Below, in pieces: positions 1-8,673 of a stretch of DNA of 64,000 nucleotides. Made by a program: the position numbers and the translations under genes. This stretch comes from Verrucomicrobiales bacterium (GTDB lineage Bacteria > Verrucomicrobiota > Verrucomicrobiia > Limisphaerales > CAIMTB01). Under the pieces are notes generated by a model that was given only the letters and a program-made list of their open reading frames with translations, was not told the origin of the DNA and did no database searches. Location of the stretch: NCBI GenBank assembly GCA_016795425.1, contig JAEUHG010000030.1, forward strand, positions 51,372 to 115,371, read 5' to 3'. The number at the start of each line of letters is the position of its first letter. Within the stretch, counting starts at the first letter, position 1.

Positions 1-3000
1 AATCGTCGCACGCCTTCGAGGGCGAATCCCGGTGTCCCGGAGTCATACACACCCGCGAACGTCGAGACCAAGGGGGCCACGGTGGCCTGTCGGCGCGCCA
101 GCACGCTGGGAATCCAGGAATCCTCCGTCCCGATAAAGCTATGAATCGACACCCATGCCTCCGCCAGGCGAACACCCGCGTCGCGAGTGAGATCCGTGAA
201 GCGCAGCCGCAGAGGCGGTGCCCCGGGACGTTGCGACAGCCGATCCTCGACGCTCCAAGTGACGCTCCACGGGGACGCCGGATGCTCATCCAACCGGAAG
301 TTCCGCATCACCTCGCCGTAAGGCGCGTCCCCGCTGGGACGCGGATCAAGCCCCGCGGTCGTCAGGGTCCCGAACGGCCCGTGCACATGCCTCGTGTGTT
401 CGGAGCCGCCGTCCACGCGGAACAGATCCACCACGTAGAACTGCTCGGGCGAAACATCGACCAACGCCACCGTACGTTCGAACTGCTTCGCTCCCACCAG
501 CTTTTCGGCGGAGGCGCGCACCACCTGGAACGGTCCCCCAACCCACCAGAGCGTTCGCTTTCCGCGCCCTGGCCGTGAATCCTTGCCGTCGATGGACACC
601 GTGTTGTGCGCCGCAGTGCGGGTGTACCAGGTCGCCCGCGGCGAGGTCCAACCCCCGTACTGCACCGGCGGATAACCGAAGTCAGGCAGCAGATCCTCGC
701 CGTGCGCGAACAATCCCAGGGTCAGCGCATCCGCGTGCCCGTGCCGTTCTCCCGAATCGTAGTCGAGCCAGACCGCGCGTGCGTGAGAACCGTGCCCGGA
801 TCTTAGAATCGCGAGACACCATTCTGGCTTGTCGATGCTCGGCAGGCGCCAATCGTTCCCCACTTCACCCAGTGTCGACTCCACTTTTGCCTGAAACGAC
901 TCCGGATCCGACGCGAACAGGTCGTAGGGCAGACCCGCGGTTCTTCCTCCGTTGGCCTGCGTCAATGCGCGGACAAAGTCAGCGTCGCCGGTGGCCTGGA
1001 ACAGTTCCCAAAGGAACACGTACGACGACGGCTGAATCCCTGGGTTGGACGTGAAGGCGACGCCGGCATACTGGGTGTTGCGCGCACCGATGGACCCGGT
1101 GTCGCCGCTGCGCGGATAGAAGAGTCCCAGGCACCAGGTATCGAGATGAAACCGGTACATCGCGTGCAAGCGCGGGTGGCGGCGAAGAGCCTCCCGCACG
1201 AATTCGGGATCGCTGCGCAGAAAGCGACCGAGCAATTCCGCCACGTCGCGTGGTGCGATGACTGAGTAACCCGCGATGCCCTTCTCACCGGTGACACCAT
1301 CCACGGCCGTCGCGTTCTCGAGAATGCCATCGAGCCGTTTCAACACCCGTTCACGGTTCCTTGGCCATTCCAGGACCGTATCGATCACCAGGACCGTCCG
1401 GTCGGTCATCGGATAGTTGGACTCGATCTTCGGTCGATTGGCCAGGGTATCGCGCAGGAGACGCTCCTCGATGTTGCGCTGGATATCCGCAAAGGAAGCC
1501 TTCGGATTGGCCAGACCGTGGCGCGCGGCCTTGTCGCGCAGAAAGCGCACCAGGTGGGTGTCCCCGGCCAATCCGCCGAAGACCGCGTCGTACGCCAACG
1601 CCAGGTCGTGGATCTCCACACAAGCGTCATGCCAGGTCGAAACATAACCGGCACGCGGCGGGCCTTCGTACATCACACCCTCCCGGCCAAAATCGAAGGT
1701 CGGATACAGATCCGCCACGCGATCGAGCAGGACACCGGCCTTGTGGGCGTAAATCGGATCTCCGGTCGCCACATACGCGCCGGCAAGGTGGCGGATGCCG
1801 TCCACGATCCCCTGCTTCCATTGGCCGAAGATCAGGTAGGCGTTGATGAAGCGCCACCGCTTGCCGTCGGAGACATAGCCGTCGCCATCATCCACACCGA
1901 AGCGATGCAACGGGTCCGCGGGATCCGGGTGCTCGGCGTGGTACAACAGGGAACGATCCGCCAATGCCGGATTGAAGACGCCCCGGGGATCGAGTCCCGA
2001 TCGATAGAAACGCCCAAAATCGTTCTTCGGAAACCGCTCCCGGCAGCGCGGACATTGCATCTTCCATGGATGATTCAAGGCATCGGGTTGCCACTCATAC
2101 ATCGGCACCGGCTTCCGGCATGCGGGACAATGGCCGTCCGACCAAACCTGCCAGGCACGCTTGAGCGTGTTGCCAAACATCAGGTCCCAAAGGATGTCGT
2201 CCGAGCGCTCCACCCATGGCCGGGCTGCTGCGACCAGCGAGTCGCGGATCTCCGCAGCCCACCGATATTGTCGCGCATTGTCCTGGGCACGCTGCACCAC
2301 GTGCTGCGGGTACAGCGCACTCGCCGTCTTCAATGAATTGGTAACCGTCGCAGGAGCCAGCATCCGGTCGAGCCAGGCGTAAGCCGCCTCCCGCTCGGAT
2401 CGAGGAAACACATGAGGACCGCCGGAGGAGCGCCAGGCGAGCCGTTCGGTGGCGTTGTGGAGCCGATAGACGCCCTGCACGTCCCGCAGCAACGCGTCGA
2501 GATTCGTCGTGTTGGGAAAGATGGCGTCGCCTGTCGTGTACCACACGTACAGCGCCCGCGGAGCGGCGAGGGAAAGCACGTGCTGCCAATCGAACGGAAT
2601 CTGGCGCACCTCGGGAAGATAACGGCCCAACTGGGGTATCAGCGCCGTCAGGTGGGACCAGCGCTCCGGATGAGGGTCGCTGCGAAACGTGGTGAACCCG
2701 CAACTCGCAACGGCGGCTTTCAACCGCGGTTCGAAGGCGGTGGCGAACAACGTTCCATAGGCCCCATGCGAATGGCCGATACTGCCCAGGCGTTCCGGGT
2801 CCACCTCGGGTAGCGTCTGCAGGTAGTCGACCATCCGGCTCACATCCCAGGTCATTTTTCCCATGAACGACCAGCTGGCGTGCTTGCGAAAGAACGCGAT
2901 GCTGTCGTCATAGGGTTGGCGGCCAGGCCGAATGCGCTCGCCGAATCCGATCACGTCCGGCGCCAGACACACATAGCCGCGCCGTACCAACTCCAGGGCG

Positions 3001-3500
3001 AACGCCATCTCAGGATCGCCGCGCATCCCGCAGGGTTCTTCTTTGCCTTGCGCCACGGTCTGATGAAGGCAGATCACGGCCGCACGCCGCGGCGGTCCGG
3101 GACCGCGAGGCACCAGCAGATACGCCGGAATCCAATCCTCCGGTTCACTGCGAATGAGAATATGGCGGCGACTATGATCGGGCTGCTCGACGACTCCGAG
3201 ATCCCTGACTTCCACGCCCGGGATCCGCAGGCCGGTCGGAGTTCCCAGAATCTCCTGGATGGTCTCCGCCACCACCTGGCGTTCGTTGGCCCACAGCAGC
3301 GCATTCGTGATCGCGGACTCCGGCGAACCCAGAAGCGGTACCAGATTCGTTCGTCCGGATTGCCGGGTGACGCGGTCGGGCTTGGTCCAACTTGAGACCT
3401 GATTCCAGGCGTTCCAGTCAACGCCCTCCCAGGCTGCCAAGGCGGTGCTGGTCCCGAACACCACGAGCAAGCAGGCGAGCCACGCAACCGCCCGTCGCAT
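1..3500 (-). CDS. Exported esterase fused to heparinase II/III-like lyase (3' end beyond window)
   Basis: One uninterrupted frame of about 1166 codons runs from an ATG at 3500 to the window edge. It opens with a signal peptide (MRRAVAWLACLLVVFG...ALA). Residues ~60-385 are an alpha/beta hydrolase of the acetyl-xylan-esterase/dienelactone-hydrolase type: nucleophile elbow G-H-S244-H-G, acid D325 in TTGDAIFP, base H363 in GGPH. Residues ~390 onward are heparinase II/III-like. They include a cysteine cluster CPAC...CPRC at ~458-486 (a possible metal knuckle) and the family signature HGHAD at 920-924, followed by LLPDFGYPP and AAHNTVSIDG. The likely role is removal of acyl groups and beta-elimination or related cleavage of an acidic polysaccharide outside the cytoplasm; the substrate cannot be read from sequence. 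No stop or frameshift separates the halves, so this is a true fusion as sequenced. The C-terminus is missing. Confidence 0.85.
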   Translation of the reverse strand, partial: MRRAVAWLACLLVVFGTSTALAAWEGVDWNAWNQVSSWTKPDRVTRQSGRTNLVPLLGSPESAITNALLWANERQVVAETIQEILGTPTGLRIPGVEVRDLGVVEQPDHSRRHILIRSEPEDWIPAYLLVPRGPGPPRRAAVICLHQTVAQGKEEPCGMRGDPEMAFALELVRRGYVCLAPDVIGFGERIRPGRQPYDDSIAFFRKHASWSFMGKMTWDVSRMVDYLQTLPEVDPERLGSIGHSHGAYGTLFATAFEPRLKAAVASCGFTTFRSDPHPERWSHLTALIPQLGRYLPEVRQIPFDWQHVLSLAAPRALYVWYTTGDAIFPNTTNLDALLRDVQGVYRLHNATERLAWRSSGGPHVFPRSEREAAYAWLDRMLAPATVTNSLKTASALYPQHVVQRAQDNARQYRWAAEIRDSLVAAARPWVERSDDILWDLMFGNTLKRAWQVWSDGHCPACRKPVPMYEWQPDALNHPWKMQCPRCRERFPKNDFGRFYRSGLDPRGVFNPALADRSLLYHAEHPDPADPLHRFGVDDGDGYVSDGKRWRFINAYLIFGQWKQGIVDGIRHLAGAYVATGDPIYAHKAGVLLDRVADLYPTFDFGREGVMYEGPPRAGYVSTWHDACVEIHDLALAYDAVFGGLAGDTHLVRFLRDKAARHGLANPKASFADIQRNIEERLLRDTLANRPKIESNYPMTDRTVLVIDTVLEWPRNRERVLKRLDGILENATAVDGVTGEKGIAGYSVIAPRDVAELLGRFLRSDPEFVREALRRHPRLHAMYRFHLDTWCLGLFYPRSGDTGSIGARNTQYAGVAFTSNPGIQPSSYVFLWELFQATGDADFVRALTQANGGRTAGLPYDLFASDPESFQAKVESTLGEVGNDWRLPSIDKPEWCLAILRSGHGSHARAVWLDYDSGERHGHADALTLGLFAHGEDLLPDFGYPPVQYGGWTSPRATWYTRTAAHNTVSIDGKDSRPGRGKRTLWWVGGPFQVVRASAEKLVGAKQFERTVALVDVSPEQFYVVDLFRVDGGSEHTRHVHGPFGTLTTAGLDPRPSGDAPYGEVMRNFRLDEHPASPWSVTWSVEDRLSQRPGAPPLRLRFTDLTRDAGVRLAEAWVSIHSFIGTEDSWIPSVLARRQATVAPLVSTFAGVYDSGTPGFALEGVRR

Positions 3501-3558
3501 CGGCTCCCTTTCGCCGCGCCTCCCGCAGGCGATATGGCGATCCTTAGGCGGCATTCGA

Positions 3559-4905
3559 TTACCCTTTGGCCAACGCCGCGGAATGCCGTTGAATCTTCCG
3601 TATGGCTTCGGCGATGCGGTCCATGTCCCCGCGCGAACCCAGAAGCAGGTTTTGGGTCAGCCAGACGGCCGACTCACAAACACGGTCGTTCCGCGCCAAA
3701 TCGCGGGTCTGTTCCAGCCAACGCTTCATTCGGGTTTCTCCGTAAATGCGGAGGTAATGACGCTGATTTGCCAGGGCCGCCACGTAGGGTTCACGCGGCA
3801 GCGGCGTGTAACCACCCGACGCGGGAACCCCCTCGCGTGACAAGGCCTCGAGGAATCGCGAGCGCGTCATCCCCGAGAACTCGGTCGCGTCATAGGCGAA
3901 CATGTAAAGATGCCAGGCGCTGCGCGTGGTGCCGTCATATACCCTCGCCGGACGAATGCCGCGAAGCTGGTTGAGCATGGAGGTCAGGTAAGCCGCGTTC
4001 TCCTGACGGCGTCGCGACTGCTCTTCCAGCCGGGTCATCTGCGCCAACAGCAGCGCGGCCTGAAACTCGGTCAGGCGGAGATTGGAGCCGCGCGCCCCGC
4101 TGAGTTCCGGCCCCGCCTTCGTGAATCGCCGGCCCCGACCTTGAGAATGGAAACGATAGCAGGCCTCGGCGAAGGTTTCATCGTCTGTCACCACGGCGCC
4201 GCCCTCGCCCGAAGTCAGGTTCTTGGACGCCTGAAAGCTGAAACATCCCGCGAGCCCCCAGGTTCCGACCTTGCGCCCCCGCCACTCCGCAAGATGCGCC
4301 TGGCAGGCGTCCTCGATGATCGGTACTTGCCGGCGCCGGCCGATGTCCAACAGGCGGTCGAGATCGGCCGGGGATCCCGCGATATGCACCGGCAGGATCG
4401 CCCGCGTGTCCGGCGTGATCGCGGATTCCACTTGTGTCGCATCGATCTGAAAGCTCTCCGCATCGGTATCCACGAAGACGGGGAGCGCGTGGTTCAAAAC
4501 CACGACATTGTAGGTGGCCACAAAGGTGTAGGGCGGAAGAATCACTTCGTCCCCCGGGCCGAGGTCCAATCCACCCAATGCCGCCGTCAGTGCGGCCGTT
4601 CCCGACGCCGTCGCTACACAGCACTTCGCCCCCACCAGCGACGCGTACGCCTCCTCGAAACGCAGCACCTGCTTGCCATTGCCTCGAAACCAGGAGCGCG
4701 ACCGCAGCACCTCCTGCATCGCCCGCTCGTCGGTGGCGGTTGTGACTGGCCACATTGGCGGCGACTCCGGATAGGCCTTGGAACCGCCGAGCAGGACGGG
4801 ACGGCTGGTCTCGGAACGGGGAGCTGGCTTGGCTCCGACCGCGGCTCCCGCGGCGGCCAGGGAGGTCGCTCCTAGGAAGGTCCTCCGACTCCATGGGGTG
4901 CTCAT
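3559..4905 (-). CDS. Tat-exported DegT/DnrJ/EryC1/StrS-family aminotransferase-like protein
   Basis: 448 aa. The start at 4905 (ATG, with GGAG five bases upstream) gives MSTPWSRRTFLGATSLAAAG, a twin-arginine leader; the frame stays open further upstream but that stretch looks non-coding. The body is fold-type-I PLP aminotransferase: N-terminal substrate region, G-T-A-A-L-T near residue 105, EDACQAH in the PLP-binding region, and the Schiff-base lysine in SFQASKNLTSGEGG. Family members normally aminate nucleotide-linked keto-sugars in the cytoplasm. A folded, cofactor-loaded enzyme sent through Tat would work in the periplasm, so the substrate is unknown. It is transcribed divergently from the S9 peptidase gene and lies just upstream of the esterase-lyase gene on the same strand (58-nt gap), so the two may be co-transcribed. 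Confidence 0.85.
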   Translation of the reverse strand: MSTPWSRRTFLGATSLAAAGAAVGAKPAPRSETSRPVLLGGSKAYPESPPMWPVTTATDERAMQEVLRSRSWFRGNGKQVLRFEEAYASLVGAKCCVATASGTAALTAALGGLDLGPGDEVILPPYTFVATYNVVVLNHALPVFVDTDAESFQIDATQVESAITPDTRAILPVHIAGSPADLDRLLDIGRRRQVPIIEDACQAHLAEWRGRKVGTWGLAGCFSFQASKNLTSGEGGAVVTDDETFAEACYRFHSQGRGRRFTKAGPELSGARGSNLRLTEFQAALLLAQMTRLEEQSRRRQENAAYLTSMLNQLRGIRPARVYDGTTRSAWHLYMFAYDATEFSGMTRSRFLEALSREGVPASGGYTPLPREPYVAALANQRHYLRIYGETRMKRWLEQTRDLARNDRVCESAVWLTQNLLLGSRGDMDRIAEAIRKIQRHSAALAKG

Positions 4906-5021
4906 AGGCTCCGGGATGTGACAGTCACCAGTGGGCCCTAGGACCTCGGCCTCTGGCAAGCGGAGGTTCGAACCCATGCCCCGGTCGGGCGCATCGGGAA
5001 TTTGTCGAAGCAAAAGGATTT

Positions 5022-5057
5022 CGATACCGATTCCGATGCCGATACCGACCCCGAAGG
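5022..5057. repeat. Degenerate hexanucleotide tandem repeat (CGATNC-type)
   Basis: Six consecutive hexamers are visible: CGATAC, CGATTC, CGATGC, CGATAC, CGACCC, CGAAGG. They lie in the 246-bp divergent region between the aminotransferase and the S9 peptidase. If the peptidase were started upstream at 5002, the repeat would encode an acidic D-T-D-S-D-A-D-T-D run. I regard that extension as unlikely because it would precede the signal peptide. Confidence 0.6.
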
Positions 5058-5151
5058 TGAAGATGGACCAACCTCCGGGATTCGCCCCACCGGTCCCCAT
5101 CCATCCCTCGGAACCATCGACAGACCGCCCCGATTCCCTCCAGAATCAGGT

Positions 5152-7254
5152 ATGCTTCAGCGTCTTACCCGCGCACGATGGTGGCCATGCTGGTGCCTGG
5201 TCGCATGCCTGTGGATGCCGACCGCATTGCCCGGCGCCGACGAACCCGCCGACACCCTCACACCCTCGCGTGTCGCACGCCTCCGATCGGTGTCAGAAGT
5301 CGCCATCGCGCCCGACGGCCGCCACGCCGCGTACACGCTCAGTGTTCCCCGACAGCCCGGAATCGACGACGATGGCGAACCCTGGACCGAATTGTGGGTG
5401 CTCACTCTATCGACCGGCGAAACGCGCCCCTTCATTTCAGGAAAAGTGAATGTGAGCAAACCGTGTTGGACCAAGGACGGCAAAGGCATCGCGTTCCTGG
5501 CCAAACGCGGCGACGACAAGTTCAAGGCGCTGTACTGGATTCCCATCGATGGCGGAGAGGCCCGCAAAGCCGCCGAACTACCCAAGACCGATGTATCAGA
5601 CTTCAGCCTCGCCCCCGATCACCCCGAGGTCGCGTTGATCGGCACGCCCCCCGAGGAGGAAGCACGAAAGAAGCTGAAGGACAAAGGATTCAAACAGGAG
5701 ATCTTCGAAGAAGACCTTCGCAATGCCCGGCTTTGGATCGCCCGCCGCTTCGACACCACCAAAGCCCTTCCCCGTTCCCTTGAACTCACTGGTTCCGTGC
5801 GCGCCGTGCAATGGAGTCCTGCCGGCGGTGCGCTGGCGGTGGCCATCAGCCCCACCGCCACCGTCGATGACGGTATGGTTCGCCAACGGGTCATCGTCGT
5901 CGACCCCGCCACCGGCGCCACCAAGGCCACCGTCGATCATGCCGCCAAGCTCGGGTCCATCACCTGGAGTCCCGACGGCTCGCAACTCGCGCTGCGCGCT
6001 GGCAACCACGAACACGACCCTTCCGACGGACGCCTGATGATCGTGCCGGCGACCGGAGGCACCCCGCGGGAGGCAAGTCCAGGCATGGAAGGCGACTTCG
6101 AGCAGGTCGCGTGGATCGATTCCGACGAATTGCTCGCCGTTGTCAGCGAGGGAGCCATCTCCAGCTTCCGACGTATCCGGCTCTTGAAGGAGGCGCCCGG
6201 CAGAAGCGGACAAGAGACGTCCTCCGCCGCCAAGCGCGGTCATCCCATCCTCAGTTCGTTCTCGCTCTCCGCCAACGGCCGGGTGGCCGCGCTCATCGGA
6301 CACGCCCCCACCCATCCCGCGGAACTCTTCACCTGGACAAAAGGTGAAACCACGCTCGTCCGACGCACCGACTCCAACCCGGATCTTGCCAACGTCCGCT
6401 GGTCCAAACAGGAAGTGATCCACCACCGGGCTCGCGACGGATTGGCGCTCGAGGGCATTCTGGTCCGCCCGCGCGACACCAGGGCAGGCGACCGGGTTCC
6501 CCTGATCCTCGCCGTCCATGGAGGTCCCGAATCGCATGTCAGCGACGGCTGGATCACGAGTTACTCCAATCCCGGGCAGGTGGCGGCGGCGCGCGGGTTT
6601 GCCGTGTTTTATCCCAACTACCGCGGAAGCACGGGACGCGGCGTTTCGTTCTCGAAACTCGGCCAAGGGGATGCCGCCGGAAAGGAATTCGACGACCTCG
6701 TCGATGCCGTCGATCACCTGGCCTCGATCGGCTTGGTGGATCCCAAACGGGTCGGGATCACGGGCGGTTCCTACGGCGGCTACGCCACCGCCTGGTGCAG
6801 CACCCGTTACTCCGATCGCTTCGCCGCCGGAGTCATGTTCGTCGGCATCAGCGATAAAATCTCAAAAGTCGGCACGACCGACATACCCGACGAAGAATTC
6901 CTGGTCCACGCCCTCAAGCGACCGTGGGACGACTGGCAGTTCCTGCTCGAGCGAAGCCCGATCTTCCACGCGGGAAATTGCCGCACGCCGCTGCTGATCC
7001 TGCACGGCGCCGACGATCCGCGCGTGCACCCCGGCCAATCGAAGGAGATGTACCGGCACCTGAAGATGCGCAGTCAGGCGCCGGTGCGGCTGGTGTTGTA
7101 TCCCGGCGAAGGCCACGGCAACCGCAAGGCGGCCGCCCGCCTCGACTACCACCTCCGCATGCTCCAGTGGTTCGAGCACTATCTTCAGGGACCCGGTGGC
7201 CCCATGCCCGCGCGCGAATTCGACTATCCTCTGCCGCCTGCCACGACCGAGTAG
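5152..7254 (+). CDS. Secreted S9 prolyl-oligopeptidase-family serine peptidase
   Basis: 700 aa from the ATG at 5152, chosen because it starts a signal peptide (MLQRLTRARWWPCWCLVACL...LPGA); an in-frame start at 5002 would bury it. Residues ~35-430 contain WD40-like PD40 blades (APDGRHAAYTLS, WSPDGSQLAL). The C-terminal ~270 residues are the S9 catalytic domain: S540 in GGSYGGYA, D622 in HGADDPRV, H655 in GEGHGN. Such enzymes (acylaminoacyl-peptidase/DPP-like) release short or blocked peptides, here probably in the periplasm. The aldehyde dehydrogenase gene follows 25 nt downstream on the same strand. Confidence 0.9.
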   Translation: MLQRLTRARWWPCWCLVACLWMPTALPGADEPADTLTPSRVARLRSVSEVAIAPDGRHAAYTLSVPRQPGIDDDGEPWTELWVLTLSTGETRPFISGKVNVSKPCWTKDGKGIAFLAKRGDDKFKALYWIPIDGGEARKAAELPKTDVSDFSLAPDHPEVALIGTPPEEEARKKLKDKGFKQEIFEEDLRNARLWIARRFDTTKALPRSLELTGSVRAVQWSPAGGALAVAISPTATVDDGMVRQRVIVVDPATGATKATVDHAAKLGSITWSPDGSQLALRAGNHEHDPSDGRLMIVPATGGTPREASPGMEGDFEQVAWIDSDELLAVVSEGAISSFRRIRLLKEAPGRSGQETSSAAKRGHPILSSFSLSANGRVAALIGHAPTHPAELFTWTKGETTLVRRTDSNPDLANVRWSKQEVIHHRARDGLALEGILVRPRDTRAGDRVPLILAVHGGPESHVSDGWITSYSNPGQVAAARGFAVFYPNYRGSTGRGVSFSKLGQGDAAGKEFDDLVDAVDHLASIGLVDPKRVGITGGSYGGYATAWCSTRYSDRFAAGVMFVGISDKISKVGTTDIPDEEFLVHALKRPWDDWQFLLERSPIFHAGNCRTPLLILHGADDPRVHPGQSKEMYRHLKMRSQAPVRLVLYPGEGHGNRKAAARLDYHLRMLQWFEHYLQGPGGPMPAREFDYPLPPATTE

Positions 7255-7279
7255 CACGTTGCTGATTCGCTCTTCACCC

Positions 7280-8662
7280 ATGCACTTCGCCGATGCAGTC
7301 GGTCGCCAGCGCCGGTTCTTTCAAACCGGCGCCACCCTAGCGCTCGACTTTCGTCGCGCTCAACTCAACCACCTCCACGCGGCGCTGGAGTCTCACGAGG
7401 CGGAATTGCTCGCGGCGCTGGGTTCGGACCTGCGCAAGCCGCCCCAGGAGGCCTACTCCGCGGAGATCGCCCTGGTGCTTGGCGAAATCCGCCACGCTCA
7501 ACGACACTTGAAGACCTGGGCCAAGACACGCGGACGTCGCACCCCGTGGCTGGCCTGGCCCGCGCAGGGTTCGATGCGCGCTGAACCACGCGGGGTCTCC
7601 CTGATCCTCGGCCCGTGGAACTACCCCGTTCAACTCCTGCTCTCCCCACTGGTCGCCTCCATCGCCGCCGGCAACTGTGCCGTTCTCAAACCCTCCGAAT
7701 TCGCCGCCCAAACCTCGGCGACCCTCGGCCGTCTCATCCGCGCCACCTTTCCCGAGGACTACATCACCGCTGTCGAAGGGGATCGCGACGTCGCCGAAGC
7801 CCTCCTGCAGGAACGATTCGACACCATCTTCTTTACCGGCAGCACCCAGGTCGGACGCGCCGTCATGGCCGCCGCGGCGCGACACCTGACTCCCGTCACC
7901 CTCGAACTCGGCGGCAAATGCCCCTGCATCGTCGCGGCGGACGCCCCCATCGACCTCACCGCACGCCGCGTGGTCTGGGGCAAGTTCATGAATGCCGGAC
8001 AAACCTGTGTTGCTCCGGATTTCGTTCTCGTGGATCGCCGGATTCGTCCCGACTTTGTCCAGGCTCTTCGCCGGACGATCGAGACCTTCTACGGCCCGAA
8101 CCCGCAGCAGAGTCCGGACTATGGCCGAATCATCCATCGTCGACATTTTGATCGCCTCGCCGCCTACCTACCGTCCGGTCACATCGAACACGGCGGACAA
8201 ATGGATGCCGCGGAGTTGTATCTCGCACCGACCCTGCTCACGGGTGCCCCTGCCGATTCACCGGTGATGCAGGAGGAGATCTTCGGGCCAATCCTCCCGG
8301 TGGTGGACATCGAATCCGTCGATGAAGCCGTGACCTTCCTGCGCGATCGCCCGACGCCGCTCGCCCTCTACCTGTTCACCCGCGACCGGGCGGTCCAGGA
8401 ACGCGTGCTCAAGTCCACCCGGTCTGGAGGCGTCAGTGTAAACGACACCATCACCCACATGCTGGGTCAGGAATTGCCGTTCGGCGGCTTGGGAGAAAGC
8501 GGCATCGGCGCCTACCACGGAAAAGCCGGGTTCGACGCGTTCACCCATTATCGTTCCGTGCTGCATCGGTCGCTGATGCTGGACCCACCCTTTCGCTATC
8601 CGCCGCCCAGGATCTCTCTCGACCTCATGAAACGCGCGATGCGGTTTCTTCTCGGCGGATAA
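7280..8662 (+). CDS. Aldehyde dehydrogenase, class-3-like
   Basis: 460 aa, starting at the ATG at 7280 (MHFADAVGRQRRFFQTG), the usual length for the ALDH3/coniferyl-type branch, which lacks the N-terminal extension of longer ALDHs. It shows the NAD(P)-binding FTGSTQVGRAVM, general base E209 in LELGG, catalytic C243 in NAGQTC, and PFGGLGESGIGAYHGKAGFD near the C-terminus, all typical of the class. No signal peptide; cytoplasmic. It oxidises aldehydes, probably medium-chain or aromatic, to acids. It sits between two secreted enzymes with 25-nt and 11-nt gaps, suggesting co-transcription. Confidence 0.9.
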   Translation: MHFADAVGRQRRFFQTGATLALDFRRAQLNHLHAALESHEAELLAALGSDLRKPPQEAYSAEIALVLGEIRHAQRHLKTWAKTRGRRTPWLAWPAQGSMRAEPRGVSLILGPWNYPVQLLLSPLVASIAAGNCAVLKPSEFAAQTSATLGRLIRATFPEDYITAVEGDRDVAEALLQERFDTIFFTGSTQVGRAVMAAAARHLTPVTLELGGKCPCIVAADAPIDLTARRVVWGKFMNAGQTCVAPDFVLVDRRIRPDFVQALRRTIETFYGPNPQQSPDYGRIIHRRHFDRLAAYLPSGHIEHGGQMDAAELYLAPTLLTGAPADSPVMQEEIFGPILPVVDIESVDEAVTFLRDRPTPLALYLFTRDRAVQERVLKSTRSGGVSVNDTITHMLGQELPFGGLGESGIGAYHGKAGFDAFTHYRSVLHRSLMLDPPFRYPPPRISLDLMKRAMRFLLGG

Positions 8663-8673
8663 TCGGGCAGTCG

